From Humibacillus sp. DSM 29435 (lineage in GTDB: Bacteria > Actinomycetota > Actinomycetes > Actinomycetales > Dermatophilaceae), in the NCBI RefSeq assembly GCF_001758225.1, contig NZ_MAST01000024.1, positions 1 through 51,844 of the forward strand: a stretch of 51,844 nucleotides of DNA. The letters run 5' to 3'. A program made the translations under genes and the position numbers. The notes under the pieces were generated by a model. That model saw only the letters and a list, made by a program, of their open reading frames with translations. It searched no databases and had not been told where the DNA came from. Below, piece by piece: positions 7,883-16,113 of this stretch (the first letter of the stretch is position 1; the number at the start of each line of letters is the position of its first letter).

Positions 7883-8834
7883 GACGCTGCCTCTCCAGCA
7901 GGGCGAAGACGGCTCCGACCACCTCGTCGCTCGACCCGATGCGGGCGTGGTTGATGCCACGGCGGCCCAGCAGAGCCGTGGTGTGCTCGACCCGGTGGGC
8001 CACTGCGGCGGCGTAGGCAGCGCGAACCCGTGGGTCGAGGCGAACCAGGGTCGGCAGCGTGTGGGTGTCGGACACGTCGTACGTGGTGCGGCCGGCCTCG
8101 ATCGAGGTGGGGTCGGCATCCTCAACGGTGATCCAGAGGATCTCGTGCTGCACGTGCAGACGACGCAGCAGCTCCTCCGTCTCCGGGTCGAGGTCGCGGT
8201 CGTCGGCGAGCACGAGCAGGAAGAGGCGCCGCCTGACGTTGCGGATGATCCAGCGCAGCTGACTGGCCAGGTTGCTCTGCTCGCTCTCGAGAGACGTGGC
8301 GGAGTCGATGGCGCGTAGGAGCAGCTCGAGGTGAGCCTCGGTGCCGCGCAGGTCGTGGGCCGTCGTCGTGGATGCGGTGCCCCGCACCATTCCGACGAGG
8401 TCGCCGTGGCGCTGCGCCAGCCAACCGACCAGTCCCGCCGCCGCGATGGCCACCTCCTTCTTCGGCTCACCGCTGCGAGTCGTGGCGGCCATCCCCCGCC
8501 CCGTGTCGACCACGAGCATGAGGTTCTGCTTGCGGTGGGCGACGTAGCGCTTGACGAGCGGCCGCGTGTGTCGCGCCGTCGCCTTCCAGTCGATGTCGCG
8601 CACCTCGTCGCCGATGACGTAGTCGCGCAGGTCGTCGTAGTCGAGGCTGCGGCCGTGGAAGACCGACGCGTACTCACCCTCGAGCAGACCGCGGGAGCGC
8701 CGCCGAGCATGCACGAAGAGCTTGCTCTTGACCCGGGTCAGCATCGTGGTCGGTGACCTGGTGGGCCCGGCGCCCGGGCGTGGCGTACCGGGCGGCACGG
8801 GCGGCACGGAAGGAGGGTTGGCTCGTGACGGCAT
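7869..8834 (-). CDS. DUF58 domain-containing protein
   Basis: This 321-residue protein carries the DUF58 signature DYVIGDEVRDIDWKATAR (about residues 71-88), which is followed by a VWA-like fold (LMLVVDTGRGMAA). DUF58 proteins sit next to MoxR ATPases in most bacteria and are thought to be adaptor or substrate proteins for them. The predicted N-terminus is rich in Pro and Gly and has no clear ribosome binding site; a second ATG at 8744, just before LTRVKSKLF, is a possible alternative start. It follows the MoxR stop by 18 bp and overlaps the next gene, so the operon order is MoxR, DUF58, membrane protein, VWA, VWA, TPR. Confidence 0.88.
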   Translation of the reverse strand: MPSRANPPSVPPVPPGTPRPGAGPTRSPTTMLTRVKSKLFVHARRRSRGLLEGEYASVFHGRSLDYDDLRDYVIGDEVRDIDWKATARHTRPLVKRYVAHRKQNLMLVVDTGRGMAATTRSGEPKKEVAIAAAGLVGWLAQRHGDLVGMVRGTASTTTAHDLRGTEAHLELLLRAIDSATSLESEQSNLASQLRWIIRNVRRRLFLLVLADDRDLDPETEELLRRLHVQHEILWITVEDADPTSIEAGRTTYDVSDTHTLPTLVRLDPRVRAAYAAAVAHRVEHTTALLGRRGINHARIGSSDEVVGAVFALLERQRRARR

Positions 8835-8852
8835 GAGCGGTGGGCAACCCCG

Positions 8853-10067
8853 TCAGGGGGTCCGGATCCCGTTCACCATAGCGTCGATGATGGCTTCGAC
8901 GGCCACCTCGTCGGCGGCGGCCTCGAAGCCGAGCGTGACCCGGTGGCGCAGCACGCGGTGAGTGAGCGCCTTCACGTCGTCGGGCACCACGTGGTTGCGC
9001 CCGTCGATGAGCGCACGAGCCCGGGCCGCGCTGCTGAACGCGATGCTGGCGCGGGGGCTGGCCCCGAAGTCGACGTAGTTTGCCAGCCGGGCCTCGATGT
9101 AGTCGCGAGGATGCCGGGTGACGTAGCTGATGCCCACGATGTAGTTGACGATGGCGGGGTCGATATAGACCCGTCCCGCGAGAGCCTGCAGCCGGTTGAT
9201 GTCCTCGACCGACACGACTGCCTGAGGGGCCACCGAGAAGATGCCGGCGTCGATGCGGCGCAGCACCTCGGCCTCCTCGGCCGGTGAGGGGTAGTCGAGC
9301 ACGTCCTTGAGCATGAAGCGGTCCATCTGCGCCTCGGGCAACGGGTAGGTGCCCTCCTGCTCGATGGGGTTCTGGGTGGCCAGCACCAGGAAGGGCACCG
9401 GGAGCGGGTAGCTGTGGTCACCGATCGAGGTCTGGCGCTCCTGCATCGCCTCCAGCATCGCCGACTGCGTCTTGGCGCTGCTGCGGTTGATCTCGTCGAG
9501 CAGCACGAAGTTGGCGTGCACCGGCCCGAGCTGGGTCTCGAAGCTGCCCGAGTGCTGGTTGTAGACCTGGGTGCCGACGATGTCGCTGGGCAGCAGGTCG
9601 GGGGTGCACTGGATGCGATGGAAGCTGCCACCGACCGCCTGGGCCACCGTCTGGGCCGCCGTGGTCTTCGCCAACCCCGGCACGCTCTCGAGCAGCACGT
9701 GGCCCCCGGTCAGCAGTGCGATGAGCAGTGTCTCGTGCAGGCGCGTCTGCCCGACCACCTTGGCCGTGAAGGCGCCGGAGATGGCCGCTACCGTCTCACG
9801 GGCCCAGGCGAGCTCGTCGGCGTCGAGGTATCTGGCCCCGTCGGGCACCGTCTCGTGTTCCGGGGTGTTGAGCGTGTCGACGGCAACATCGGAGTCGATG
9901 CTTTCGGTGCTTTCGGTACTTTTGATGCCCTCGGGCCGGATCCCGGCTGCTGCAGCGGCCCCGTCATCGCCGGTCGCCCCGTCAGGGATCTGGACCGCGT
10001 ACATCTCGCGGGTCGCGGCGCCACCCTCAGCGTCCGTCTCTGTCCCACCCACGTTGCCCTGCACCAT
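8853..10067 (-). CDS. MoxR family AAA+ ATPase
   Basis: A 404-residue AAA+ ATPase of the MoxR type, which acts as a chaperone that matures or assembles other protein complexes. The Walker A region is LLESVPGLAKTT (about residues 125-136) and the Walker B is FVLLDEIN (about 187-194), followed by sensor motifs in LATQNPIEQEGTYPLPEAQ. The first 80 residues are an unusual disordered acidic extension with a Ser-Thr-Glu repeat coded by a 9-bp repeat at 9901-9927. AAGGGG about 5 bp before the ATG is a good ribosome binding site. It is the first gene of a six-gene operon and probably has its own promoter in the 107-bp gap after parE. Confidence 0.92.
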   Translation of the reverse strand: MVQGNVGGTETDAEGGAATREMYAVQIPDGATGDDGAAAAAGIRPEGIKSTESTESIDSDVAVDTLNTPEHETVPDGARYLDADELAWARETVAAISGAFTAKVVGQTRLHETLLIALLTGGHVLLESVPGLAKTTAAQTVAQAVGGSFHRIQCTPDLLPSDIVGTQVYNQHSGSFETQLGPVHANFVLLDEINRSSAKTQSAMLEAMQERQTSIGDHSYPLPVPFLVLATQNPIEQEGTYPLPEAQMDRFMLKDVLDYPSPAEEAEVLRRIDAGIFSVAPQAVVSVEDINRLQALAGRVYIDPAIVNYIVGISYVTRHPRDYIEARLANYVDFGASPRASIAFSSAARARALIDGRNHVVPDDVKALTHRVLRHRVTLGFEAAADEVAVEAIIDAMVNGIRTP

Positions 10068-10153
10068 GTGGCCCCTTCTCGGCGAATCACGTCATCGTCC
10101 GCGCGGCAGCGACAGCAGCGATGGCAGACCGTCGGACGATGGCACGGAGTCAC

Positions 10154-10159
10154 ATCGTA
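10154..10159 (-). promoter_or_regulatory. candidate -10 box for the MoxR operon
   Basis: TACGAT on the minus strand fits the actinobacterial TANNNT -10 box and would start transcription about 80 nt before the MoxR ATG. No convincing -35 is seen. Position in the only sizeable gap of the operon supports it. Confidence 0.3.
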
Positions 10160-10174
10160 AACGTGCGGCCGCGC

Positions 10175-12307
10175 TCAGGCGTCGATGCGCTCTCGGTCGA
10201 TGTCGTTCGCCGAGCCGATGATGAAGTCCTTGCGGGGAGCGACCTCGTTGCCCATGAGCAGCTCGAACACGCGCTCGGCCGCCTCCAGGTCACGCATGGT
10301 GACCTGCCGCAGGGTGCGGTGGCGGGGGTCCATGGTCGTGTCGGCCAGCTGGTCGGCATCCATCTCACCGAGGCCCTTGTAGCGCTGCATCGGCTGCTTG
10401 ATCTTCTTGCCGCTCTTCTCCAGCCGCGACAGGGTGCGGCGCATCTCGGGCTCGTTGAAGGTGTAGATCAGCTCGTTCTTCTTCGACCCGGCGTTGATCA
10501 CCTCGAGCCGGTGCAGGGGCGGCATCGCGGCGTAGACCCGCCCGGCCTCGACGAGGGGGCGCATGTAGCGGAAGAAGAGCGTGAGCAGCAGGGTGCGGAT
10601 GTGCGCGCCGTCGACGTCGGCGTCGGTCATGATGATGACCTTGCCGTAGCGCGCCGCCTCGAGCTCGAAGCTGCGCCCTGAGCCGGCGCCGATGACCTGG
10701 ATGATCGAGGCGCACTCCGCGTTCTTCAGCATGTCGGAGACGGAGGCCTTCTGAACGTTGAGGATCTTGCCCCGGATGGGAAGCAGCGCCTGGAACTCGG
10801 AGCTGCGCGCCTCTTTGGCGGTGCCCATCGCCGAGTCGCCCTCGACGATGAACAGCTCGGAGCGCTCGACGTCGCTGGTGCGGCAGTCACGCAGCTTCGT
10901 GGGCAGGGTCGAACTCTCGAGGGCGTTCTTGCGTCGCTGGGTCTCCTTGTGCAGCCGCGCGCTGATGCGCGACTTCATCTCGGAGACGACCTTCTCGAGC
11001 AGCAGGGCCGACTGTGACTTCTCGCCCCGCTTGGTCGAGGTCAGCCGGGCGGTGAGCTGCTGTTCGACGACCTTGGCGACGATGGCACGCACCGCATTGG
11101 TGCCGAGCACCTCCTTGGTCTGACCTTCGAACTGCGGCTCCGCCAGGCGCACGGTGACGACGGCGGTCAGCCCGGCGAGCACGTCGTCCTTCTCGGGCTT
11201 GTCGTTGCCGACCTTGAGGCGACGGGCGTTGAGCTCCAGCTGGCGTCGGAAGACCTTGAGCAGGGACTGCTCGAAGCCGACGACGTGGGTGCCGCCCTTC
11301 GGGGTCGCGATGATGTTGACGAAGGACTGCACCCGGGCGTCGTAACCCTGACCCCACCGCAGGGCCACATCGACGACGCACTCACGTTCGACCTCGGTCG
11401 GGCTCATGTGGCCCTGGGCGTCGAGCACCGGAACGGTCTCGGTGAAGGTGCCCGAACCCTCGAGTCGCCACACCTCGGTGATGGCCGGGTCGGGCGCGAG
11501 AAACTCGGCGAACTCGCTGATGCCGCCGTCGTGCTGGAAGACCTCCTCGCGCGGCGACTCCTCGCCGGGGGCGGTGCTCTCCCGGCGTTCGTCGCGCAGC
11601 ACGAGCTTCAGGCCCGGGATGAGGAAGCTGGTCTGGCGGGCCCGCGCCGCGAGCGACTCGTAGTCGAGACCGGCATCCTTGAGGAAGATCTGGTGGTCGG
11701 GCCAGAAGCGCACCCGGGTGCCGGTGATGCCGCGCCTGGCCTTGCCCACGACCGGCAGCTCGCTGCGCGTCAGGTACGGCGTGAACTCGGAGTCGGGTGA
11801 CTGGACGGGCGAGGTGTCGAGAAAGCGCCCCGGCTCACCGCGTCGGAAGCTCATGCCGTAGGTCTTGCCTCCCCGGTCTACCGCGACGTCGAGCCGGGCG
11901 GAGAGGGCATTGACGACTGAGGCCCCCACGCCGTGCAGCCCGCCCGTGGCGGCGTAGGAGCCACCCCCGAACTTGCCGCCGGCGTGCAGCTTGGTGAAGA
12001 CCACCTCGACCCCCGACAGGCCCGTGCGCGACTCGATGTCGACGGGGATGCCGCGACCGTTGTCGCGCACCTCGATCGACCCGTCGGCTCCGAGGATCAC
12101 CACGATGTCGGTACACACTCCGGCCAGGGCCTCGTCGACGGCGTTGTCGATGATCTCCCACACACAGTGCATCAGGCCGCGCTGGTCGGTGGAGCCGATG
12201 TACATGCCGGGCCGCTTGCGCACGGCTTCGAGACCCTCGAGCACCTGGAGGTGACGCGCGGTGTAGTCGCCGTTTCGAGGCTGTGCAGTGCGTGAGGCGG
12301 AGGCCAA
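10175..12307 (-). CDS. parE: DNA topoisomerase IV subunit B
   Basis: This 710-residue ATPase subunit pairs with ParC to form topoisomerase IV. The GHKL ATP site shows EIIDNAVDEA (Asn55) and DNGRGIPVD (about 82-90), with GGLHGVGASVVNALS (about 122-136). The Toprim domain carries VEGDSA (488-493) and DADVDGAHIRTLLLT. The sequence MGTAKEARSSEFQALLPIRG that follows EGDSA departs slightly from the GyrB consensus and supports a ParE assignment. The start is TTG at 12307, chosen because the product then begins a few residues before the conserved ARHLQVLEGLEAVRKRPGMYIG region; GAGGGAG lies about 14 bp before it. In Streptomyces parE also lies close to a DUF7455 gene, as here. Confidence 0.88.
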   Translation of the reverse strand: MASASRTAQPRNGDYTARHLQVLEGLEAVRKRPGMYIGSTDQRGLMHCVWEIIDNAVDEALAGVCTDIVVILGADGSIEVRDNGRGIPVDIESRTGLSGVEVVFTKLHAGGKFGGGSYAATGGLHGVGASVVNALSARLDVAVDRGGKTYGMSFRRGEPGRFLDTSPVQSPDSEFTPYLTRSELPVVGKARRGITGTRVRFWPDHQIFLKDAGLDYESLAARARQTSFLIPGLKLVLRDERRESTAPGEESPREEVFQHDGGISEFAEFLAPDPAITEVWRLEGSGTFTETVPVLDAQGHMSPTEVERECVVDVALRWGQGYDARVQSFVNIIATPKGGTHVVGFEQSLLKVFRRQLELNARRLKVGNDKPEKDDVLAGLTAVVTVRLAEPQFEGQTKEVLGTNAVRAIVAKVVEQQLTARLTSTKRGEKSQSALLLEKVVSEMKSRISARLHKETQRRKNALESSTLPTKLRDCRTSDVERSELFIVEGDSAMGTAKEARSSEFQALLPIRGKILNVQKASVSDMLKNAECASIIQVIGAGSGRSFELEAARYGKVIIMTDADVDGAHIRTLLLTLFFRYMRPLVEAGRVYAAMPPLHRLEVINAGSKKNELIYTFNEPEMRRTLSRLEKSGKKIKQPMQRYKGLGEMDADQLADTTMDPRHRTLRQVTMRDLEAAERVFELLMGNEVAPRKDFIIGSANDIDRERIDA

Positions 12308-12653
12308 GGCGGGTCGTTCTCCCTCGTCAGAGTCAGGGTCTGCAACGTCAGCCTAATGACCGCTTCCGGCCACGGCCGACAGGCTCGCGGGTCGGCTGCC
12401 GGCCCGCGACGTCACGGCCTGGCGAGCCGGCAGCAATCCGCTGGGCCCACCGTCGACGAACCTGCGTCACGTAACGATCGGGACATGACCCACGTCTCAG
12501 CCACCGGGCTTACGACGCGGGAAGGTTTCCCCGTGATTGACTGTTGGAACGGTCACGAGGCACCGAGGCGGTAGACAAGAACCGGATCGGGCGTCGCAAC
12601 GACATGGCAGGGTTTTCCTTGACGGAACCCCTGAGGGAGGAAAGAAGGCGAGC
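12308..12653. other. divergent intergenic region parE / DUF7455
   Basis: This 346-bp gap holds the promoters of two divergent genes. On the minus strand TAGGCT (12355-12350) is a plausible -10 box, 42 nt from the parE TTG. A 7-bp inverted repeat TCGCGGG/CCCGCGA (12385-12391 and 12403-12409) lies between the two genes and could be a hairpin or operator. No convincing coding sequence or structured RNA was seen. Confidence 0.5.
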
Positions 12654-12869
12654 ATGATGACGACAGCACTGGCACCCGAGATGACAGCAGCCGACCGCTG
12701 TGACCGATGTGGGGCCCAGGCCTACATTCGCGCCCGACTTGTTTCCGGCGGAGAGCTCTTCTTCTGTGGCCACCACGGCCGCGAGTTCGTTCCCGCGCTG
12801 CGAGACAAGGCGGTCGACATCGTCGATGAGACCGATCGGCTCGTCGAGAGCCCGGCGTCCAGCAACTGA
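12654..12869 (+). CDS. DUF7455 family small zinc-ribbon-like protein
   Basis: A 71-residue protein with CDRCGAQAYIRA followed 19 residues later by CGHHGREF, that is a CxxC and a CxxH pair that could hold one zinc ion. This is the pattern of DUF7455, a small family found across Actinobacteria, often near parE or the main sigma factor gene. Function is unknown. GGAGG at 12636-12640 and GAAGG closer to the start serve as ribosome binding site; ATG at 12654 is preferred, with a second ATG directly after it. Confidence 0.85.
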   Translation: MMTTALAPEMTAADRCDRCGAQAYIRARLVSGGELFFCGHHGREFVPALRDKAVDIVDETDRLVESPASSN

Positions 12870-12913
12870 CGCCAAGCCCGCCCTTGCCCTTGATACCCCA
12901 CTGCTGACCGGCC

Positions 12914-13402
12914 GTGATCACGGCCACCAACGTCCTCGTCCTGCTCGCCATGCTGGTGGGCACGGCGGGGATTGTTCTTCCTGTGCTACCTGGGCTGCTC
13001 GTGGTCTGGCTCGCGTTTCTCGTGTGGACCATCGACCAGCCCGACCGGTCGGGCTGGGTGGTCTTCGCGGTCGCGACCGTGATCTACGCCGTCGGCCTGG
13101 TGGCGCAGTATGTCTACCCGGGCCGCCGGTTGCGATCTGCCGGGGTTCAGAACTGGGTCATCGCGGTGTCCCTGGCCGTTGCCGTCGTGGGTCTCTTCGT
13201 GATTCCCGTCGTCGGAGCCCCGGTGGGCTTCATCGCCGCCATCTACCTGCTCGAGCTGATACGGCGCCGCGAGCATCGTGGCGCGTGGACGGCCACGAAG
13301 AAGGCGGTTCGAGCCGTCGGCCTCAGCGTGGGTATCGAGCTGGTCACGGCTCTGACCATGATCACGGTGTGGGGCAGCGCCGTCTGGGCCAGAGCCAACT
13401 GA
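12914..13402 (+). CDS. DUF456 domain membrane protein
   Basis: This 162-residue protein is mostly hydrophobic, with three to four membrane segments (VLVLLAMLVGTAGIVLPVLP, GWVVFAVATVIYAVGLVAQY, VIAVSLAVAVVGLFVIPVVG and the C-terminal VTALTMITVWGSAV). The Gly-rich segment PVVGAPVGFIAAIYLLEL and the whole layout match DUF456, a family of unknown function sometimes described as glycine-zipper membrane proteins. The GTG start lies 44 bp after DUF7455 and has no strong ribosome binding site. Confidence 0.82.
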   Translation: MITATNVLVLLAMLVGTAGIVLPVLPGLLVVWLAFLVWTIDQPDRSGWVVFAVATVIYAVGLVAQYVYPGRRLRSAGVQNWVIAVSLAVAVVGLFVIPVVGAPVGFIAAIYLLELIRRREHRGAWTATKKAVRAVGLSVGIELVTALTMITVWGSAVWARAN

Positions 13403-13455
13403 GCGCCCCCGACGGAGGCGCTCACGTTCTCAGGATTCGGTGCTGTGCCAGTGCC

Positions 13456-13863
13456 TCACGGCTGGTCGCGTCGGCGCTTCTCCCAGCGTTCCTCGAGACG
13501 GCCCATGAAGTTGCCCTGCCTGGCCGTAGCACTCTTGCCGGACGGGGTCGACTTCTGGTGGGGCTTGACGGTGCCATCGGCAGAGACCGAGCCAAGACTG
13601 GCCTTCGCCGGCGTGATCGCGAACACGATGCCGCCCACCATCACGGCAAAACCGACTGCCCCGAGCCAGATCAGGCTGCTCATGGCCGATACGACCACCA
13701 GCCCCAGGCCGGCCAGGCCAGCCACTACCCCGATGATGACTCGGCCTCGCCCGCCGGATTGCTTCTTCGTCTTCTCGATCCGGGATGCGAACCGCGGATC
13801 TTCGGCGTAGAGGGCTTCCTCCATCTGTTGGAGAAGAGCTTCCTCGTGTTCCGAGAGTGCCAC
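13456..13863 (-). CDS. DUF3040 domain membrane protein
   Basis: This 135-residue protein begins with the DUF3040 signature MALSEHEEALLQQMEEALYA (about 1-20), then EDPRFASRI, and carries two membrane segments in the middle (VIIGVVAGLAGLGLVVV and LIWLGAVGFAVMVGGIVFAI) before a basic tail. DUF3040 is restricted to Actinobacteria, where the gene commonly lies between dinB and the mraZ cell-division cluster. Its role is unknown. The GTG at 13863 follows GGAGG by 7 bp. Two candidate -10 boxes upstream (TACGAT and TATCCT on the minus strand, within 13890-13945) suggest its own promoter as well as read-through from dinB. Confidence 0.88.
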   Translation of the reverse strand: MALSEHEEALLQQMEEALYAEDPRFASRIEKTKKQSGGRGRVIIGVVAGLAGLGLVVVSAMSSLIWLGAVGFAVMVGGIVFAITPAKASLGSVSADGTVKPHQKSTPSGKSATARQGNFMGRLEERWEKRRRDQP

Positions 13864-13938
13864 TCGGCACCTCCCTGTGCGGTCTCGTTTTTCTCTCCCG
13901 AATCGTATGTCGTGATCAGCCGTTCCGGGTGCTTACCT

Positions 13939-15198
13939 CTAGGATAAGTCGCCCGAGCCCCCTTGTGAACCCGAGCGTCTCTCGGGCATGAGACTTGCCG
14001 GTCGCACCGACCCGGCACCGAACCTCGCACTTGCCCTGTCGACCGCGACGTCGGCCTCTCTCCAGCCGTGTTCGGGGTCGTCGAGACGTGCTTGGATGGG
14101 GGCTTTTCCGGCTTCCACAAGGCCCTCGAGTCGCACGCCGACGAGGCGGATCCGCGCTCGCTGCAGGCCGAGCCGGTCGTACAGCTCGCGAGCTGTGGCG
14201 AAGATCTCACGTGAGACGTCGGTGTGGTGGCGCAGCGTCTTGGCGCGGGTGATCGTCGTGAAGTCGGCGAAGCGCACCTTGATCGAGACCGTACGGCCGG
14301 TCATGCCGGCCGACCGGGCGCGGGCCGCGGTGCGGTCGGACAGGCGCAGCAGCTCACGGTGGATCACCACGGGGTCGGAGATGTCGTGGGCGAAGGTCTC
14401 GTCGGCACCGATCGACTTCTCTCGACGCTCGGGAACGACGGAGCGCGGGTCACGGCCCCAGGCCAGCTCGTGCAGGTTGCGACCGGCCCCGTCGCCCAGG
14501 GCCCGCTGGAGGGTTTCCAACGGGGTGTGGGCCAGGTCTGCGACGGTGCGCAGCCCCAACCGGTGCAGATGCTCCTCCGTCTTCTCCCCGACCCCCCAGA
14601 TGGCGCCGACCGGCAGCTGGTGCAAGAAGGCGACCGTCTCGTCACGGGGCACGACGATCAGGCCGTCGGGTTTGGCCAGCGTCGACGCGAGCTTGGCCAC
14701 GAACTTGGTGGCGGCCACCCCGACGGAGCAGGTGATGCCCTGCTCGTCGGCGATCGTGTCGCGCAGCTGCTCGGCGATGCGGGTCGGACGTCCGAGTCGG
14801 CGCATGGCGCCTGAGACATCGAGAAACGCCTCGTCGAGCGAGAGCGGCTCGACGTGCTCGGTGATGGTGGCGAAGGTGGCCATGATGGCATCGGAGATAG
14901 CGGCGTAGCGTCGGTGGTCGGGCTCGATGATGATGGCCTGCGGGCACAGCCGTCGAGCCCGGGCCATCGGCATGGCCGAGGCGACGCCGAAGGCACGGGC
15001 CTCGTAGGTGGCCGAGAGCACCACCGAGCGACCGCTCGCTCCCCCGATGATGACGGGCCGGCCCACCAGCTCGGGCCGGGACAGCAGCGATGCCGAGGCG
15101 TAGAAGGCGTCCATGTCGATGTGCAGCACCGTGCACCCGGTGTCGTCTGGCGGGTGGGCACCGGCCCGGGTCGGTGCCGTGAACTGTCGCCGGCTCAT
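13939..15198 (-). CDS. dinB: DNA polymerase IV (Y-family translesion polymerase)
   Basis: A 419-residue Y-family polymerase that copies past damaged bases at the cost of accuracy. The catalytic carboxylates are present: Asp28 in HIDMDAFYAS and Asp122-Glu123 in SLDEAFLDVSG. Tyr33 occupies the steric-gate position that keeps out ribonucleotides. Palm, fingers, thumb and little-finger domains are complete (PVGAIWGVGEKTEEHL is the helix-hairpin-helix region), ending in DVAVDRASARFGAGSVRP, typical of actinobacterial DinB. I see no obvious C-terminal beta-clamp peptide. It lies 99 bp after the methyltransferase and in the same direction as the SOS-box-led dnaE2 genes, so it is probably induced with them. 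Confidence 0.93.
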   Translation of the reverse strand: MSRRQFTAPTRAGAHPPDDTGCTVLHIDMDAFYASASLLSRPELVGRPVIIGGASGRSVVLSATYEARAFGVASAMPMARARRLCPQAIIIEPDHRRYAAISDAIMATFATITEHVEPLSLDEAFLDVSGAMRRLGRPTRIAEQLRDTIADEQGITCSVGVAATKFVAKLASTLAKPDGLIVVPRDETVAFLHQLPVGAIWGVGEKTEEHLHRLGLRTVADLAHTPLETLQRALGDGAGRNLHELAWGRDPRSVVPERREKSIGADETFAHDISDPVVIHRELLRLSDRTAARARSAGMTGRTVSIKVRFADFTTITRAKTLRHHTDVSREIFATARELYDRLGLQRARIRLVGVRLEGLVEAGKAPIQARLDDPEHGWREADVAVDRASARFGAGSVRPASLMPERRSGSQGGSGDLS

Positions 15199-15297
15199 GT
15201 CGTCACCGGTTGCGTGGCCCGGTCGATACCGCCGAACCGCTCGACCCTGCAGACCCTCCCGACCATGGCTGGTCTGTCGCCCCGGTCGACGGGTGCT

Positions 15298-16062
15298 TCA
15301 GGAGCGGTGGGCGATGATGTGCAGGCCATGGCCGAGCGTGCGGAGGAACTCGCGGCCGGGCCCCACAACGAGCAGCTCGTCGAGCTGGGCGACGGCGGCA
15401 CGGTCAGCCTCCGAGTCGAGATGGGATGAGGGCACCAGGTGCCCGAGGATATCGGTGCCACGCGTGTGGTCGGCGGTGAAGCCGGTACGGGTGAGCAGTG
15501 CCTCGATCTGGTCGGGGTCGAAGCGTCTGGACAGGGGGTCGGTCGCGCCCCATCGGCCGGCTGGGTCGACGAGGGCGGCGCGGGCCTGCTCGAACTCGCC
15601 GGCGATGGTCTTGGCGAACACGACGGCGAGACGGCCCGAGACGAGCAGAGACAACAGCCCACCCGGCACGAGGGCGGCCTGGATCGCTCGCAGGGTGGAC
15701 TCGGGGTCGTCGACGAACTCGAGGGTGCCGTGGCAGCAGGCCAGGTCGAACTCGCGGCCGGCCAGCGACTCGGCGAGACGGTCTCCATCGCCTTGGACGG
15801 CCGTGACGTGCCCCTCGCTACCTGACTCGCGAGCGCGCCGGGCGAGGGAGGCGAGGGCATCGGGGCTGGGGTCGACCACGACGACCTGGTGCCCGGCCTC
15901 GGCGAGTGGCACGGCCACCCCACCGGTTCCGCCGCCGAGATCGAGAACCTGGAGCGGGCGGCCGAGGCGGGTCCGGTGCTCGTCGGCAAGGGCCGAGACC
16001 ACAGCCACGACCGCTGACGGCCGGGCCCCGGCGCGTCTCCGCGGGGGCTGCTCGTCGGGCAC
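15298..16062 (-). CDS. class I SAM-dependent methyltransferase
   Basis: A 254-residue protein with a Rossmann methyltransferase core: motif I LDLGGGTGGVAVPLAEAGH (about residues 40-58), an acidic residue in VVVVDPSPDAL, the post-I region CCHGTLEFVDDPESTLRAIQ and the following strand PGGLLSLLVSGR. It resembles the small-molecule or tRNA cmo5U-type (CmoA/SmtA-like) methyltransferases more than DNA methylases, as no NPPY-type motif is present. The GTG start follows GGAGGA by 5 bp, inside the palindrome TCCTCCGGAGGA. It sits between dnaE2 and dinB on the same strand, so it may be expressed in the DNA-damage response, although its substrate cannot be read from the sequence. Confidence 0.8.
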   Translation of the reverse strand: MPDEQPPRRRAGARPSAVVAVVSALADEHRTRLGRPLQVLDLGGGTGGVAVPLAEAGHQVVVVDPSPDALASLARRARESGSEGHVTAVQGDGDRLAESLAGREFDLACCHGTLEFVDDPESTLRAIQAALVPGGLLSLLVSGRLAVVFAKTIAGEFEQARAALVDPAGRWGATDPLSRRFDPDQIEALLTRTGFTADHTRGTDILGHLVPSSHLDSEADRAAVAQLDELLVVGPGREFLRTLGHGLHIIAHRS

Positions 16063-16113
16063 GGTGTCCTCCGGAGGATGTCTGGTGTGGTGAGGTCGTT
16101 CTGCACGATCACC

